Shown: in pieces, positions 31,901 to 39,506 of the stretch
How the letters are laid out: each line of letters opens with the position of its first letter
Position numbering within the stretch: position 1 is the stretch's first letter
Assembly (NCBI GenBank): GCA_964407695.1
Contig: CAYOWQ010000006.1
Location: 124,001 to 188,000 of the forward strand
Length of the DNA stretch: 64,000 bases
From: CAYOWQ01 sp964407695
GTDB lineage: Bacteria; Planctomycetota; Phycisphaerae; Phycisphaerales; SM1A02
Direction of reading: 5' to 3'
Notes under the pieces: generated by a model
The model's database searches: none
What the model saw: the letters and a program-made list of their open reading frames with translations, nothing else
Told to the model about the DNA's origin: nothing
Program-made: the position numbers and the translations under genes

Positions 31901-32915
31901 AGGCAACAGCCCGTTCCAGATCGTGTGGCTCTCAGATGAGGAACGCGAAGACTATCTCGGGTCGATCCGCGACACCGCCTCGACGCGCCGCTCGCGGCCG
32001 ATGCCTGCCCCAATCGTGTTCGAAGGCAACGTTGCAGCTGATATTGAACGGTCGGTGCCGATCAACGCCGCTCTCGACGCCGCCGACTGGCCGGTTTCAA
32101 TCCCGGCCGCCAGCGCCTGGCTCGGCGACGCCATTGCGATCAAGGATCCGACTGCAGCGACCTTCCGGCGACAATCGGGCGCCAACCTGCTGATGGTGGG
32201 CCAACAGGACGAATCGGCGCTTGCCATGTTGACGTCGTCGCTCATCAGTCTGGCTGCACAGCACTCGCCGCAGGGCGCGAAATTCTATTTGCTGGATGGT
32301 TCGACACCGGATTCGCCGTGGGTTGGCTATCTGGGGAAATTGGCCTCGGTGGTGCCCCATCCGGTCATGGAAGTGGGCTATCGCGACATTCCCGAGGTGA
32401 TGAATCTCGTCGCCACCGAAGTGGATCGGCGGCGAGAAGAGGGCGACATGTCGGCCCCGGCGAATTACATCCTGATCTATGGCCTGCAGCGGTTCCGGAC
32501 GCTGCGCAAGGCGGAGGACGATTTTGGCTTCGCATCCTCCGATAAACCTGCCAGTCCGGAGAAGCTCTTCAATACGATCCTGAGGGAAGGGCCGGCCTAT
32601 GGCGTGCACGTCATCGGCTGGTGCGACACCTTGAACAACCTCAACCGCACGTTTGATCGCCAGGGCTTGCGCGAGTTCGACCAGCGGGTGCTCTTCCAAA
32701 TGAGCGGCAACGATTCAAGTGCCTTGATAGATTCGCCCGCGGCCGGGCGCCTCGGGGCAAGGCGGGCGTTCTATCACAGTGAGGAACTTGGTCAGTTGGA
32801 AAAGTTTCGACCCTACGGCCTTCCGGAGGCCGCCTGGCTCCAGCACGTTCGGAAGTGCCTGCGCGGGCGAGCGGTCAACAGTATTTCGGCCGATTCTGGC
32901 CCGGTAACCGGGTAG
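28896..32915 (+). CDS. EssC/FtsK-SpoIIIE-like secretion ATPase
   Basis: The 1339-residue protein has a long N-terminal coiled coil, two membrane segments at about 248-266 (LPAIILLVLMGVAVGAAWW) and 277-296, a second coiled coil, and three FtsK-like domains. Only the middle one has an intact Walker A (GKTGSGKSTLLHALI, about residue 795) and Walker B (LLVIDEFQEFF, about 901). The first (NTGPDNRIPALNAVQNLM) and third (LMVGQQDESALAMLTSSLIS) are degenerate. This is the multi-ATPase layout of type VII secretion EssC/EccC, but with an unusual N-terminal coiled coil instead of FHA domains. The neighbouring WXG-like genes support a T7SS-like function. An ATG at 28962 is an alternative start. Confidence 0.87.
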   Translation: MNATGNPADSEPDERAFLKMQHMSEAPAQTPTTAGINNRLRRDLAHLVELTAWRAETETEIARRFDAATQEARRVHAEKTRGVEAAFRTTLAEHEGAANQETRQLDARQKAETAALQREYETSRAGLIDKAATNERAAKKGLQEAIWLAEAVFEAGENQPQERFDLAKTYANGKLQAMQTIRQQAETLLSRCRMDPRGLVSAEPSPLIEGETIDDVQVVLEKSLAETDRLLASLRALRLPRLFHSLRLPAIILLVLMGVAVGAAWWKHWDWSTWPWAASGAALIVLVLLSLALYRVGRRKAVSLYRPLVSTVVEGGAASSRYIELAAEIRDREMQELGEVRERELRIAKEKFTPIIAEIIDRRDSHLKRLDERYPNDQRTQSDRHAQERSESRERIVSERARIQAEHDASIGSINAEFDAATEDARRQRDDAWIAMERTWLGDLRRIRETVNAAVSRDRELFAGWAAGAGYSAPAEAPEVVRFGSLHVDMNALEGGAPTDSRLDDRGPTEFDIPAFIEFPDECSMVINTGPDNRIPALNAVQNLMVRLLTALPPGKVRFTMIDPVGLGQSFAGFMHLADHMELLVGDRILTESRHIEQRLTDLTEHMENVIQKYLRNEFRTIAEYNREAGEIAEPYRFVVIADFPANFNDNCARRLASVLNSGARCGVYTLIVRDPRVALPNGITEDDLKRGCVLLREDDGRLAWDDESLGRFPLQLEAPPDELLLTRLMHDVGKAAKSASRVEVPFELVAPQNGQMWTMDSASSLRAPIGRLGATKLQYLTLGQGVSQHVLIAGKTGSGKSTLLHALITSLAMWYGPDQVEFYLIDFKKGVEFKTYASLELPHARAVAIESDREFGLSVLQRLDGELRRRGQIYRELEVQDLAGYRRVNPDGPPMPRTLLVIDEFQEFFSEDDKLAQDAALLLDRLVRQGRAFGIHVILGSQTLGGAYTLARATMGQMAVRIALQCSEADSHLILSDDNTAARLLSRPGEAIYNDQGGLVEGNSPFQIVWLSDEEREDYLGSIRDTASTRRSRPMPAPIVFEGNVAADIERSVPINAALDAADWPVSIPAASAWLGDAIAIKDPTAATFRRQSGANLLMVGQQDESALAMLTSSLISLAAQHSPQGAKFYLLDGSTPDSPWVGYLGKLASVVPHPVMEVGYRDIPEVMNLVATEVDRRREEGDMSAPANYILIYGLQRFRTLRKAEDDFGFASSDKPASPEKLFNTILREGPAYGVHVIGWCDTLNNLNRTFDRQGLREFDQRVLFQMSGNDSSALIDSPAAGRLGARRAFYHSEELGQLEKFRPYGLPEAAWLQHVRKCLRGRAVNSISADSGPVTG

Positions 32916-33045
32916 GCCGGGTTATCGGTTGGGAGATTTCATCTCAAGTTGGTCAGCAGTGCTTGCCCGGTGACGATGGTGTGTCAGTGTCTCACAGGCT
33001 TGGGTTGAGTGGGGTCGGCATGAGCCGGTACCCGCAAGTCGTTGT

Positions 33046-34305
33046 TCAGCACGATCGGTTCCTCGTGTGGCGATTTTCCTCCGGCGATTGCACCGGTTGA
33101 CTCAGCGCGGTGCTGATCGTGGTGGCTATCCAACCGCCGCCGAGCACGACATCCCCGTCGTAGCACACCACCGCCTGACCGGGGGCCACCGCATCCTGCT
33201 CCACGTCGAACCGGACCTCAAGCCGGCCGTCGGCCCGAACCCGCACTTTGGAAGAAACGGGCTCGGCGTTATATCGAATCCGTGATTGGCATCTGATCCA
33301 ATCCTGCGGATTCGGATCAGCGAGCCAATTGAGGTCTTCGGCGATGCAGCCGGCGGCTGCAAGGGCTTCTCTCGGGCCAACGGTAATTGAATTGGCTGAT
33401 GCATCCTTGTTGATGACATAGAGCGGATATCCGGCCGCCACTCGAACGCCTTTGCGCTGGCCGATGGTGAATCTCTGGTGCCCCGAATGACGACCGATCT
33501 CGCGCCCTTCCAGATCGAGCACCGGCCCATCGCCCATCGATTCCGGCGATCGACGCTCGACAAGGCCGGCGTAGTCGTTGTCGGGAACGAAGCAGATCTC
33601 CTGTGAATCCGGCTTGTTGAACACCGGGAGCCCGTGTTCCTGGGCAAGGCGTCTCACTTCCGACTTCTGCAGGCCGCCAACAGGCAACACCATGCGATCG
33701 AGCCGATCCCGCGGAACCCCGAAGAGTACGTACGACTGATCCTTGTCCAGGTCGAGGCCGCGCAGAAGCCGAGGTCGCCCGTTCGCTCGATCAACACGTG
33801 CATAGTGACCGCTGGCGACGAAATCGGCATCGATCTGCCTTGCGTAGTCGTGAAGCTTTCCGAACTTCAGCCAGTCATTGCAGCGGATGCATGGATTCGG
33901 CGTGCGGCCGGCGTTGTATTCGCCTACGAAGTAGTCGATGATCCGTCCGAAATCCTTCTTGAAATTGCATACATAGAACGGAATTCCCAACTTGGCGGCG
34001 ACCAGCCGGGCATCGGCCGCGTCGTTGATCGAGCAACACCCCTGATGACCGATCTTGATCCGGGCCGGGTCGCAGGTGACTCCGGCGGTATCGAATGGCT
34101 GGAGTTCGTCGAAGGTCTCTCCGGGCGAGCCGAGCCGCATGAAGCAGCCGACAACATCGAAACCCTGCTGAAGGAGCAGAACCGCCGCAACGGACGAGTC
34201 AACGCCGCCGGACATCGCCAGGAGCACCTTGGGCTTGGAGGATGACACACCGGATGGTAGCGCCCGAGCCCACCAGTCCGATCGGGGGTCTGATACCGCC
34301 ATCAT
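33046..34305 (-). CDS. mnmA: tRNA-specific 2-thiouridylase MnmA
   Basis: The PP-loop LLAMSGGVDSSVAAVLLLQQ, the catalytic-Cys region NPCIRCNDWLKF, the second Cys in DSQEICFVPDND, and GHQRFTIGQRKGVRV mark MnmA, which adds sulfur to U34 of Lys, Glu and Gln tRNAs. An insertion after CFMRLGSPGE, containing GHQGCCSIND, is found in several planctomycete-type MnmA proteins. I take the ATG at 34305; a GTG at 34248 is possible. It is divergent from gcvT with a short gap and converges with the EssC-like gene. Confidence 0.93.
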   Translation of the reverse strand: MMAVSDPRSDWWARALPSGVSSSKPKVLLAMSGGVDSSVAAVLLLQQGFDVVGCFMRLGSPGETFDELQPFDTAGVTCDPARIKIGHQGCCSINDAADARLVAAKLGIPFYVCNFKKDFGRIIDYFVGEYNAGRTPNPCIRCNDWLKFGKLHDYARQIDADFVASGHYARVDRANGRPRLLRGLDLDKDQSYVLFGVPRDRLDRMVLPVGGLQKSEVRRLAQEHGLPVFNKPDSQEICFVPDNDYAGLVERRSPESMGDGPVLDLEGREIGRHSGHQRFTIGQRKGVRVAAGYPLYVINKDASANSITVGPREALAAAGCIAEDLNWLADPNPQDWIRCQSRIRYNAEPVSSKVRVRADGRLEVRFDVEQDAVAPGQAVVCYDGDVVLGGGWIATTISTALSQPVQSPEENRHTRNRSC

Positions 34306-34382
34306 TCGGACCGCCAATCGTCACGACCGGCCCTGAATTCGCCGGATGGCGAAAGGCGTTTTGCCGGGCTACCGTGAGGGCT

Positions 34383-35522
34383 ATGACGACCGCCACCACC
34401 ACGCCTGCCGAGCTCAAGAAGACCCCTTTCAACGCATTTCATCGTGACCAGGGGGCGAAGTTCGTTGAGTATGCCGGGTGGGAGATGCCCATTCTCTACA
34501 CCTCGATCATCGAGGAGCACCATCAGGTGCGGAAGTCGGGCGGCTTCTTCGACGTCTCACACATGGGCCGCATCCGGTTTACGGGTCGACACGCGCGACG
34601 GTTTCTCGACTATGTCTGTACCCGGCAGATCTTCGGGATGGAAAACGGCCAGTGCCGCTATTCGCTGGTGTGCAATGAGCAGGGAGGATGTCGTGACGAT
34701 GTGTTGGTCTATCGCTTTGAGGACGACGAGTACCTGATGGTGTGCAACGCCGCCAATCGGGCCAAGCTGCTCGAGCATTTCCGCCAGGTGAAGGGAGATA
34801 TGGTCTTTCAGATGGAGGATCAGACCGAATCCACGGCCATGTGTGCGATCCAGGGCCCGAAGGTCATGGACATCATCTCCAAGATGTCGCGCGAGATTCC
34901 GAACCTCAAGCGATATCGCTTCACGGTGAAGAATCTCCTCATTCTGAAGATGATCGTGAGCCGCACAGGTTATACCGGCGAGGATGGCGTCGAAATCATC
35001 ATGGGCTCGGGCATGGCCCGGCCCGCCATGGCCATGCTGCTGAAAGACATCGACAAGGCGGATTTCCCCGTGAAACCGATCGGACTCGGCGCTCGCGATT
35101 CACTTCGCCTCGAGGCGGGCATGCCGTTGTATGGTCACGAGATCACTGAGGACATTGATCCGCTTTCGGCCGGGCTGGCCTTCGCGGTGAAGGTCGACAA
35201 GGGAGATGATGACGAGCGAGTCGGCGGCTTCATCGGTCAGGCGGCATTGAAGAAGATCGCGGCCGCAGGGCCATCGCGCGTGCTTGTTGGACTCGTCCTG
35301 GATGGTCGTCGCTCTGCACGGCAGGGCATGGCCGTGCACCACAACGGATCGGAGGTCGGTTTTGTCACGAGTGGATGCCTTTCGCCGACCCTCGGAAAGC
35401 CGATCGCCATGGCGTATGTCGACAAGGCCTTGAGCCCAATCGGTGGCCGCCTTCAGGTTGACCTGAAGAGCTCGATGGTCGATGCCGAAGTGGTGAAGCT
35501 GCCGTTCTACAAGGCGTCGTAA
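34383..35522 (+). CDS. gcvT: Aminomethyltransferase GcvT (glycine cleavage T protein)
   Basis: The protein starts MTTATTTPAELKKTPFNAFH; the frame is open upstream but the N-terminal extension overlaps mnmA's promoter side and lacks family sequence. FVEYAGWEMPILYTSIIEEH, SGGFFDVSHMGRIRFTG, SRTGYTGEDGVEIIM and RDSLRLEAGMPLYGHEITED are diagnostic for GcvT, which releases ammonia and forms 5,10-methylene-THF from the aminomethyl-lipoyl H protein. The length of 379 residues is normal. No other gcv gene is adjacent, and no glycine riboswitch is visible in the short leader. Confidence 0.94.
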   Translation: MTTATTTPAELKKTPFNAFHRDQGAKFVEYAGWEMPILYTSIIEEHHQVRKSGGFFDVSHMGRIRFTGRHARRFLDYVCTRQIFGMENGQCRYSLVCNEQGGCRDDVLVYRFEDDEYLMVCNAANRAKLLEHFRQVKGDMVFQMEDQTESTAMCAIQGPKVMDIISKMSREIPNLKRYRFTVKNLLILKMIVSRTGYTGEDGVEIIMGSGMARPAMAMLLKDIDKADFPVKPIGLGARDSLRLEAGMPLYGHEITEDIDPLSAGLAFAVKVDKGDDDERVGGFIGQAALKKIAAAGPSRVLVGLVLDGRRSARQGMAVHHNGSEVGFVTSGCLSPTLGKPIAMAYVDKALSPIGGRLQVDLKSSMVDAEVVKLPFYKAS

Positions 35523-35576
35523 TCAAGACGCATTTCGGCGAACCTGTAGGCGTCGTCCTGCGCGGTGAAGGGGCCG

Positions 35577-36425
35577 TTATTTCGCCGCGGCCATGTAGGC
35601 GATCCAGGCCTGACAGGCTTCGCCGCGAAGGGTAGGCTTGAAAACGCCGTTGCCCTCGCCGGTCTTGTTATTGGTTCCTTCCCAGTAGACGTCGACCGAT
35701 TTGAAGCCGGCTTCAAGGAGCGCTTCGCGGATTTCGGCCAGCGTCCAGAGCCTCCAGTCGTAGCTGAAAGCCTTCTTGATCTGCGATCCGTCGGGAAAGC
35801 GGAAGTGGATGTGGTTGAGTACTTCGTTGGTGACGGGGTTCACCACGCGCTGGTCCCAGACGTAGGTGAAGCCGTCCATGTTGCGTTCCTCCTCAAGCTC
35901 AAGCCACGTATCGCTGCCGCCATAGGCATCGAGGATGAAGATGCCGTCGCTGCGAAGATGCTTGTGGACCGATTTGTAATACGTCAGCAGTTCCGGCCGG
36001 GTCTTGAACACGAAGTAGCTGAAGTTGAGGGCGAGGACCGTGTCAACCGGCGGAGTTTTCGTGGTTCGGACATCGCCGTTGAGAAAGGTGATCCGCTTCT
36101 TCTGGGCGTCGGTAAGTCCGTCGACATGGTTTGCCTTCGCCCACGCCTGCACCGCCGGATCGAGGTCAACACCCCACGACCGGTTCTTCGGGCCGGCCTG
36201 CACCCACGCCGCACTCATGGCGCCCGTGCCGCTGAAATCCTCACGCAGGTCAACGCACTTGCGGCGGGGACCGCGGATGTCCTTCCAGACCTGGCGAAGG
36301 AAGTCAATCTCGTTCAGGGGGTCCTGAACCGAGAGCTCGTAGAGTTCATTCGGATCACTGTTCTTGGCGTTGCGCCACCCCTTCCGGGGCTTCCTGCCGA
36401 TGGATCGGTGAGGCTTCGAAGACAT
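35577..36425 (-). CDS. Class I SAM-dependent methyltransferase
   Basis: The protein contains REDFSGTGAMSAAWVQ, SWGVDLDPAVQAWAKA and DTVLALNFSYFVF, the SAM-binding core of a class I methyltransferase, with a later FILDAYGGSDTW. The N-terminus is basic (PHRSIGRKPRKGWRN). The substrate cannot be read from the sequence. It lies alone between gcvT (convergent) and the DPP4-like gene. The family is fairly common in planctomycetes and other bacteria as a 'class I SAM-dependent methyltransferase' of unknown substrate. Confidence 0.82.
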   Translation of the reverse strand: MSSKPHRSIGRKPRKGWRNAKNSDPNELYELSVQDPLNEIDFLRQVWKDIRGPRRKCVDLREDFSGTGAMSAAWVQAGPKNRSWGVDLDPAVQAWAKANHVDGLTDAQKKRITFLNGDVRTTKTPPVDTVLALNFSYFVFKTRPELLTYYKSVHKHLRSDGIFILDAYGGSDTWLELEEERNMDGFTYVWDQRVVNPVTNEVLNHIHFRFPDGSQIKKAFSYDWRLWTLAEIREALLEAGFKSVDVYWEGTNNKTGEGNGVFKPTLRGEACQAWIAYMAAAK

Positions 36426-36438
36426 AGGGGTGGGCAGT

Positions 36439-38535
36439 CTACTCGCCCTTGACCAATTTTCTATAGAGGAATGTCATCCGCTTGGATCGGTACATCGGGC
36501 TGCCAATGCCGTGGTCGAAAGCGGGGAAAACCATCAGGTCGAACGGCTTGTCGGCCTTCTGAAGCGGTTCGATGAGGCTGAATGTATTGGTGGGGTGCAC
36601 ATTGTCGTCGACCAGACCGTGGAGAATGAGGAGTCCGCCTCGGTATCGATCGAGATAGGTCAGACACGAGGCAGCGTCGTAGCCCCCCGAATTCTCGGTC
36701 GGGGTGCGCATGAATCGCTCGGTGTAGATGGTGTCGTATTGCCGCCAATCCGTGACCGGCGCGCCCGCAACCGCGGCTCGAAACACCTCCGGATACTTCA
36801 GGATTGCCAAGGCCGACATGTATCCGCCATACGAATGACCTGCGATGCCGACGCGGGAACCATCCACTTCCGGGCGCTTCGACAGATACCTGATCGCGGC
36901 GACCTGATCATCGAGATCGACCTGTCCGAGCTTGAGATAGGTGGCGTCCTCGAATCGCTTGCCGCGACCCTTGGTTCCGCGGTTATCGATTTCAGCGACA
37001 AGGAAGCCGAACTCGCACGAAGGCCGCGCGGGAGCGTAGATATTGTGGACTGACTGAGAAAGTGGGCCGCCGTAGACTTCGACCAAGAGCGGGTACTTTC
37101 GCTTGCGATCGAAACTCGACGGTCGATGCAGCGTGCCGTAAAGCGTGACCAAGCCGTCGTCAGTCGTGAAATGGAACAGTTCCGGTTCGGGAACATGAAG
37201 GGCCTGGATTGGAGCCGCGTCGGCCTGAGAGAGGGTGGCGATCTCGCGGCCGCTTCGCGTTTCGATTGCCACCGTTCGCGGCGGAGTGGCGAGTGCCTCG
37301 ATGCGGCAGACCGCTGTGCAGCCATCCGGGCTGATCGTGAACTGCGAGTGGTGCTCGGAGCCCATCGTCACGCGCCGATTCGAGCTGCCGTCAAGCTTCA
37401 CAACATGAAGCTGCTGCGAGAGTGGATTGGAGTCACTGAATGCGGCATACCAGAGCAGCCCCTGTGCTTCATCAACCTTGACGATTCCCGCACCCGGAAA
37501 TGTGTTGGATGTCAAGGCATGCATCCTGCCTTGATCAAGCGAACACAGGTCATAGTTGATGAATCCGTTCCGTTCGGTCTGCCAGATGAAACGATTGTGG
37601 TCGTTCAGGAACTGGATCGTGGGATTGTTGTCCTGCCACGTCGGCTGCGACTCCTCCAGGACCACGCGCGTCGTGCCGGTTGCCGGGTCGGCCGCGAGAA
37701 GCTCGAGGTGATCCTGGCGCCGATTCGTTCGATTGAACAGAAGCCATCGACCATCAGGGCTGAACCTGACGTTGTAGACATAGGCGTCGGTGTCGATGCC
37801 TGTGTCAACCCTTGTGATTTCCCCGGTCGGAATCTCGCGAATCAGAATTCGGGCGATCGGATTGGGCTCGCCCGGCTTGGGATAGGCCTCGTATGTGATG
37901 GAGGGTCTGAGCGATGACCAACTGACCGGAAGCGGCATGTCCATGACGTTCGATTCATCGAACTCATAAAACGCGAGACGCTTGGAATCCGGCGACCACC
38001 ACATCGCGCTCGTCTGGTCCAGTTCCTCGCCGTACACCCAGCTGGCGGTGCCATATCGATGCGATCGGGTTCCATCGGTCGTGACCTGATGCTCCTCACC
38101 GGTCTTCGAATCGACCAACACGACGTTGTTCGCCCGACAGACTGCTGTCCAGAGGCCATCGGGCGAAGACTCTTCGTCAACCTGGCGTCCGCGTGCCGCT
38201 CGTCGCCGGACCGGATATGGCTTCTCGGCTGACTCGAGGGCCGTCGCTGCCGCGGTGATCCTGCCAGTCGCCAGATCGCACACGAGGGAGGCATCGCCGC
38301 GTCGGAAAGAGAGTTGTTGGCCCTCGTCGCTCCACGCAAGATCACGCACCGCCGGCAGGTCGGAAGCCTTGCGAACGGCCTCCTGCACGGCGAGGTACCG
38401 GTCGTAGCCGGGAATCTCATCAAGTCGTTCCTGGGCTCGCCCCTGGACCGCAAGCAACTGAGCGCCAAGCAAGCCGAGAATTGCAGCGCAACGGGACGGT
38501 AGCGTGTTTCGAAGCATATTGGTGCAGCGCATCAA
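36439..38535 (-). CDS. Secreted dipeptidyl-peptidase IV-type S9 peptidase
   Basis: A signal peptide (ILGLLGAQLLAVQGRAQE) is followed by a beta-propeller-like DPPIV N-terminal domain and a C-terminal alpha/beta hydrolase domain. The catalytic triad is visible: Ser in GIAGHSYGGYMSAL, Asp in GLVDDNVHPTNTF and His in FPAFDHGIG. The family removes N-terminal dipeptides from peptides outside the cytoplasm. The start may be the later ATG at 38517 (MLRNTLPSRC), which leaves a tighter signal peptide. The gene overlaps the stop of the PfkB-type kinase by 4 bp, so both are co-translated. Confidence 0.9.
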   Translation of the reverse strand: MMRCTNMLRNTLPSRCAAILGLLGAQLLAVQGRAQERLDEIPGYDRYLAVQEAVRKASDLPAVRDLAWSDEGQQLSFRRGDASLVCDLATGRITAAATALESAEKPYPVRRRAARGRQVDEESSPDGLWTAVCRANNVVLVDSKTGEEHQVTTDGTRSHRYGTASWVYGEELDQTSAMWWSPDSKRLAFYEFDESNVMDMPLPVSWSSLRPSITYEAYPKPGEPNPIARILIREIPTGEITRVDTGIDTDAYVYNVRFSPDGRWLLFNRTNRRQDHLELLAADPATGTTRVVLEESQPTWQDNNPTIQFLNDHNRFIWQTERNGFINYDLCSLDQGRMHALTSNTFPGAGIVKVDEAQGLLWYAAFSDSNPLSQQLHVVKLDGSSNRRVTMGSEHHSQFTISPDGCTAVCRIEALATPPRTVAIETRSGREIATLSQADAAPIQALHVPEPELFHFTTDDGLVTLYGTLHRPSSFDRKRKYPLLVEVYGGPLSQSVHNIYAPARPSCEFGFLVAEIDNRGTKGRGKRFEDATYLKLGQVDLDDQVAAIRYLSKRPEVDGSRVGIAGHSYGGYMSALAILKYPEVFRAAVAGAPVTDWRQYDTIYTERFMRTPTENSGGYDAASCLTYLDRYRGGLLILHGLVDDNVHPTNTFSLIEPLQKADKPFDLMVFPAFDHGIGSPMYRSKRMTFLYRKLVKGE

Positions 38536-39446
38536 TGAACTCTCGTGGCCTCGCGGAACGAGTCCAGCCGCTCCTTCAGCTTCGATTCAGTCAACCTGGC
38601 CAGCCCGTCAAGGCCGAAGCTCTCAATCGTGAAGCTTGCGGTCACGGTGCCCCAGGCCAGGGCGGACTGCAGAGAACGAAAATCCGCTCGATCATGGGCC
38701 GCGAGATACCCCATGATTCCACCGGCAAAGCTGTCGCCGGCGCCGGTGGGGTCGACCACCTGATGCGCTTCGGCCGGATATGCCGGCAGCAATGCCACAC
38801 CATCCTCGTGAACGAGGACGGCCCCATGCTCACCCTTCTTCACGACGGCGAAGCGAGGACCAAGGTCAAGGATCTTGCGGGCTGCGGTGTAGGGATTCCG
38901 AACGTCGGTGAGAAGCTCTGCCTCGGAGTCATTGAGAACTACACCATCGACCTTCTTCAGAAGCTTGAGCAAGTCTTCATGGGCGACATTGATCCAAAGA
39001 TCCATCGTGTCCGCCACCGCAAGCTTGCGTTGAGGCAACTGCTCAAGCAGGTTCATCTGCACACCCGGATGAGTATTGGCGAGAAAGACGAAGGTACTGT
39101 CGCGAAACGACGGAGGAACCGGCGGAGGCGCCTCCTCAAGCACGCCAAGGTGGGTAAAGAGCGTCTCGCGCTGATTCATGTTGTCGAAGTAGCGTCCACC
39201 CCAGGCAAACGTTGACGACTTGGGGCGAATCTCCAGCCCGGCGAGATCGACATGGCGAAATCCTTCGAGGACCCTGCGATGCTCTGGCGGCCAATCGCCG
39301 CCCGCCGCCGCGACCACACGCACCGGCGACTGAAACGAAGCCGCCGCGGCAAAATATGCACACGACCCTCCCAGCACGCGCTCCGCGCTGCCGCCGGGGG
39401 TGTGGACGGTGTCGATTCCAATCGTGCCGGTAACCAGGAGAGACAT
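38532..39446 (-). CDS. PfkB-family sugar/nucleoside kinase
   Basis: The start MSLLVTGTIGIDTV is preferred over an ATG nine codons upstream because the family begins right at this strand. RVLGGSCAYFAAAASFQSPV and DPTGAGDSFAGGIMGYLAAH (catalytic Asp and anion hole) are standard PfkB signatures. The substrate is not certain; members of this sub-type in planctomycetes are usually annotated as sugar kinases. It overlaps the peptidase gene, but no metabolic link between them is obvious. Confidence 0.87.
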   Translation of the reverse strand: MSLLVTGTIGIDTVHTPGGSAERVLGGSCAYFAAAASFQSPVRVVAAAGGDWPPEHRRVLEGFRHVDLAGLEIRPKSSTFAWGGRYFDNMNQRETLFTHLGVLEEAPPPVPPSFRDSTFVFLANTHPGVQMNLLEQLPQRKLAVADTMDLWINVAHEDLLKLLKKVDGVVLNDSEAELLTDVRNPYTAARKILDLGPRFAVVKKGEHGAVLVHEDGVALLPAYPAEAHQVVDPTGAGDSFAGGIMGYLAAHDRADFRSLQSALAWGTVTASFTIESFGLDGLARLTESKLKERLDSFREATRVH

Positions 39447-39506
39447 GCTGCGAGCGTAGCAGAGGATTGCCATGCGCGCAGTACTGTGATCGTCCCTTTA
39501 CCGGGC

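Noticed and set aside
34306..34382. Glycine riboswitch ahead of gcvT
   Set aside because: The gap to mnmA is too short, and no tandem aptamer pattern is visible.
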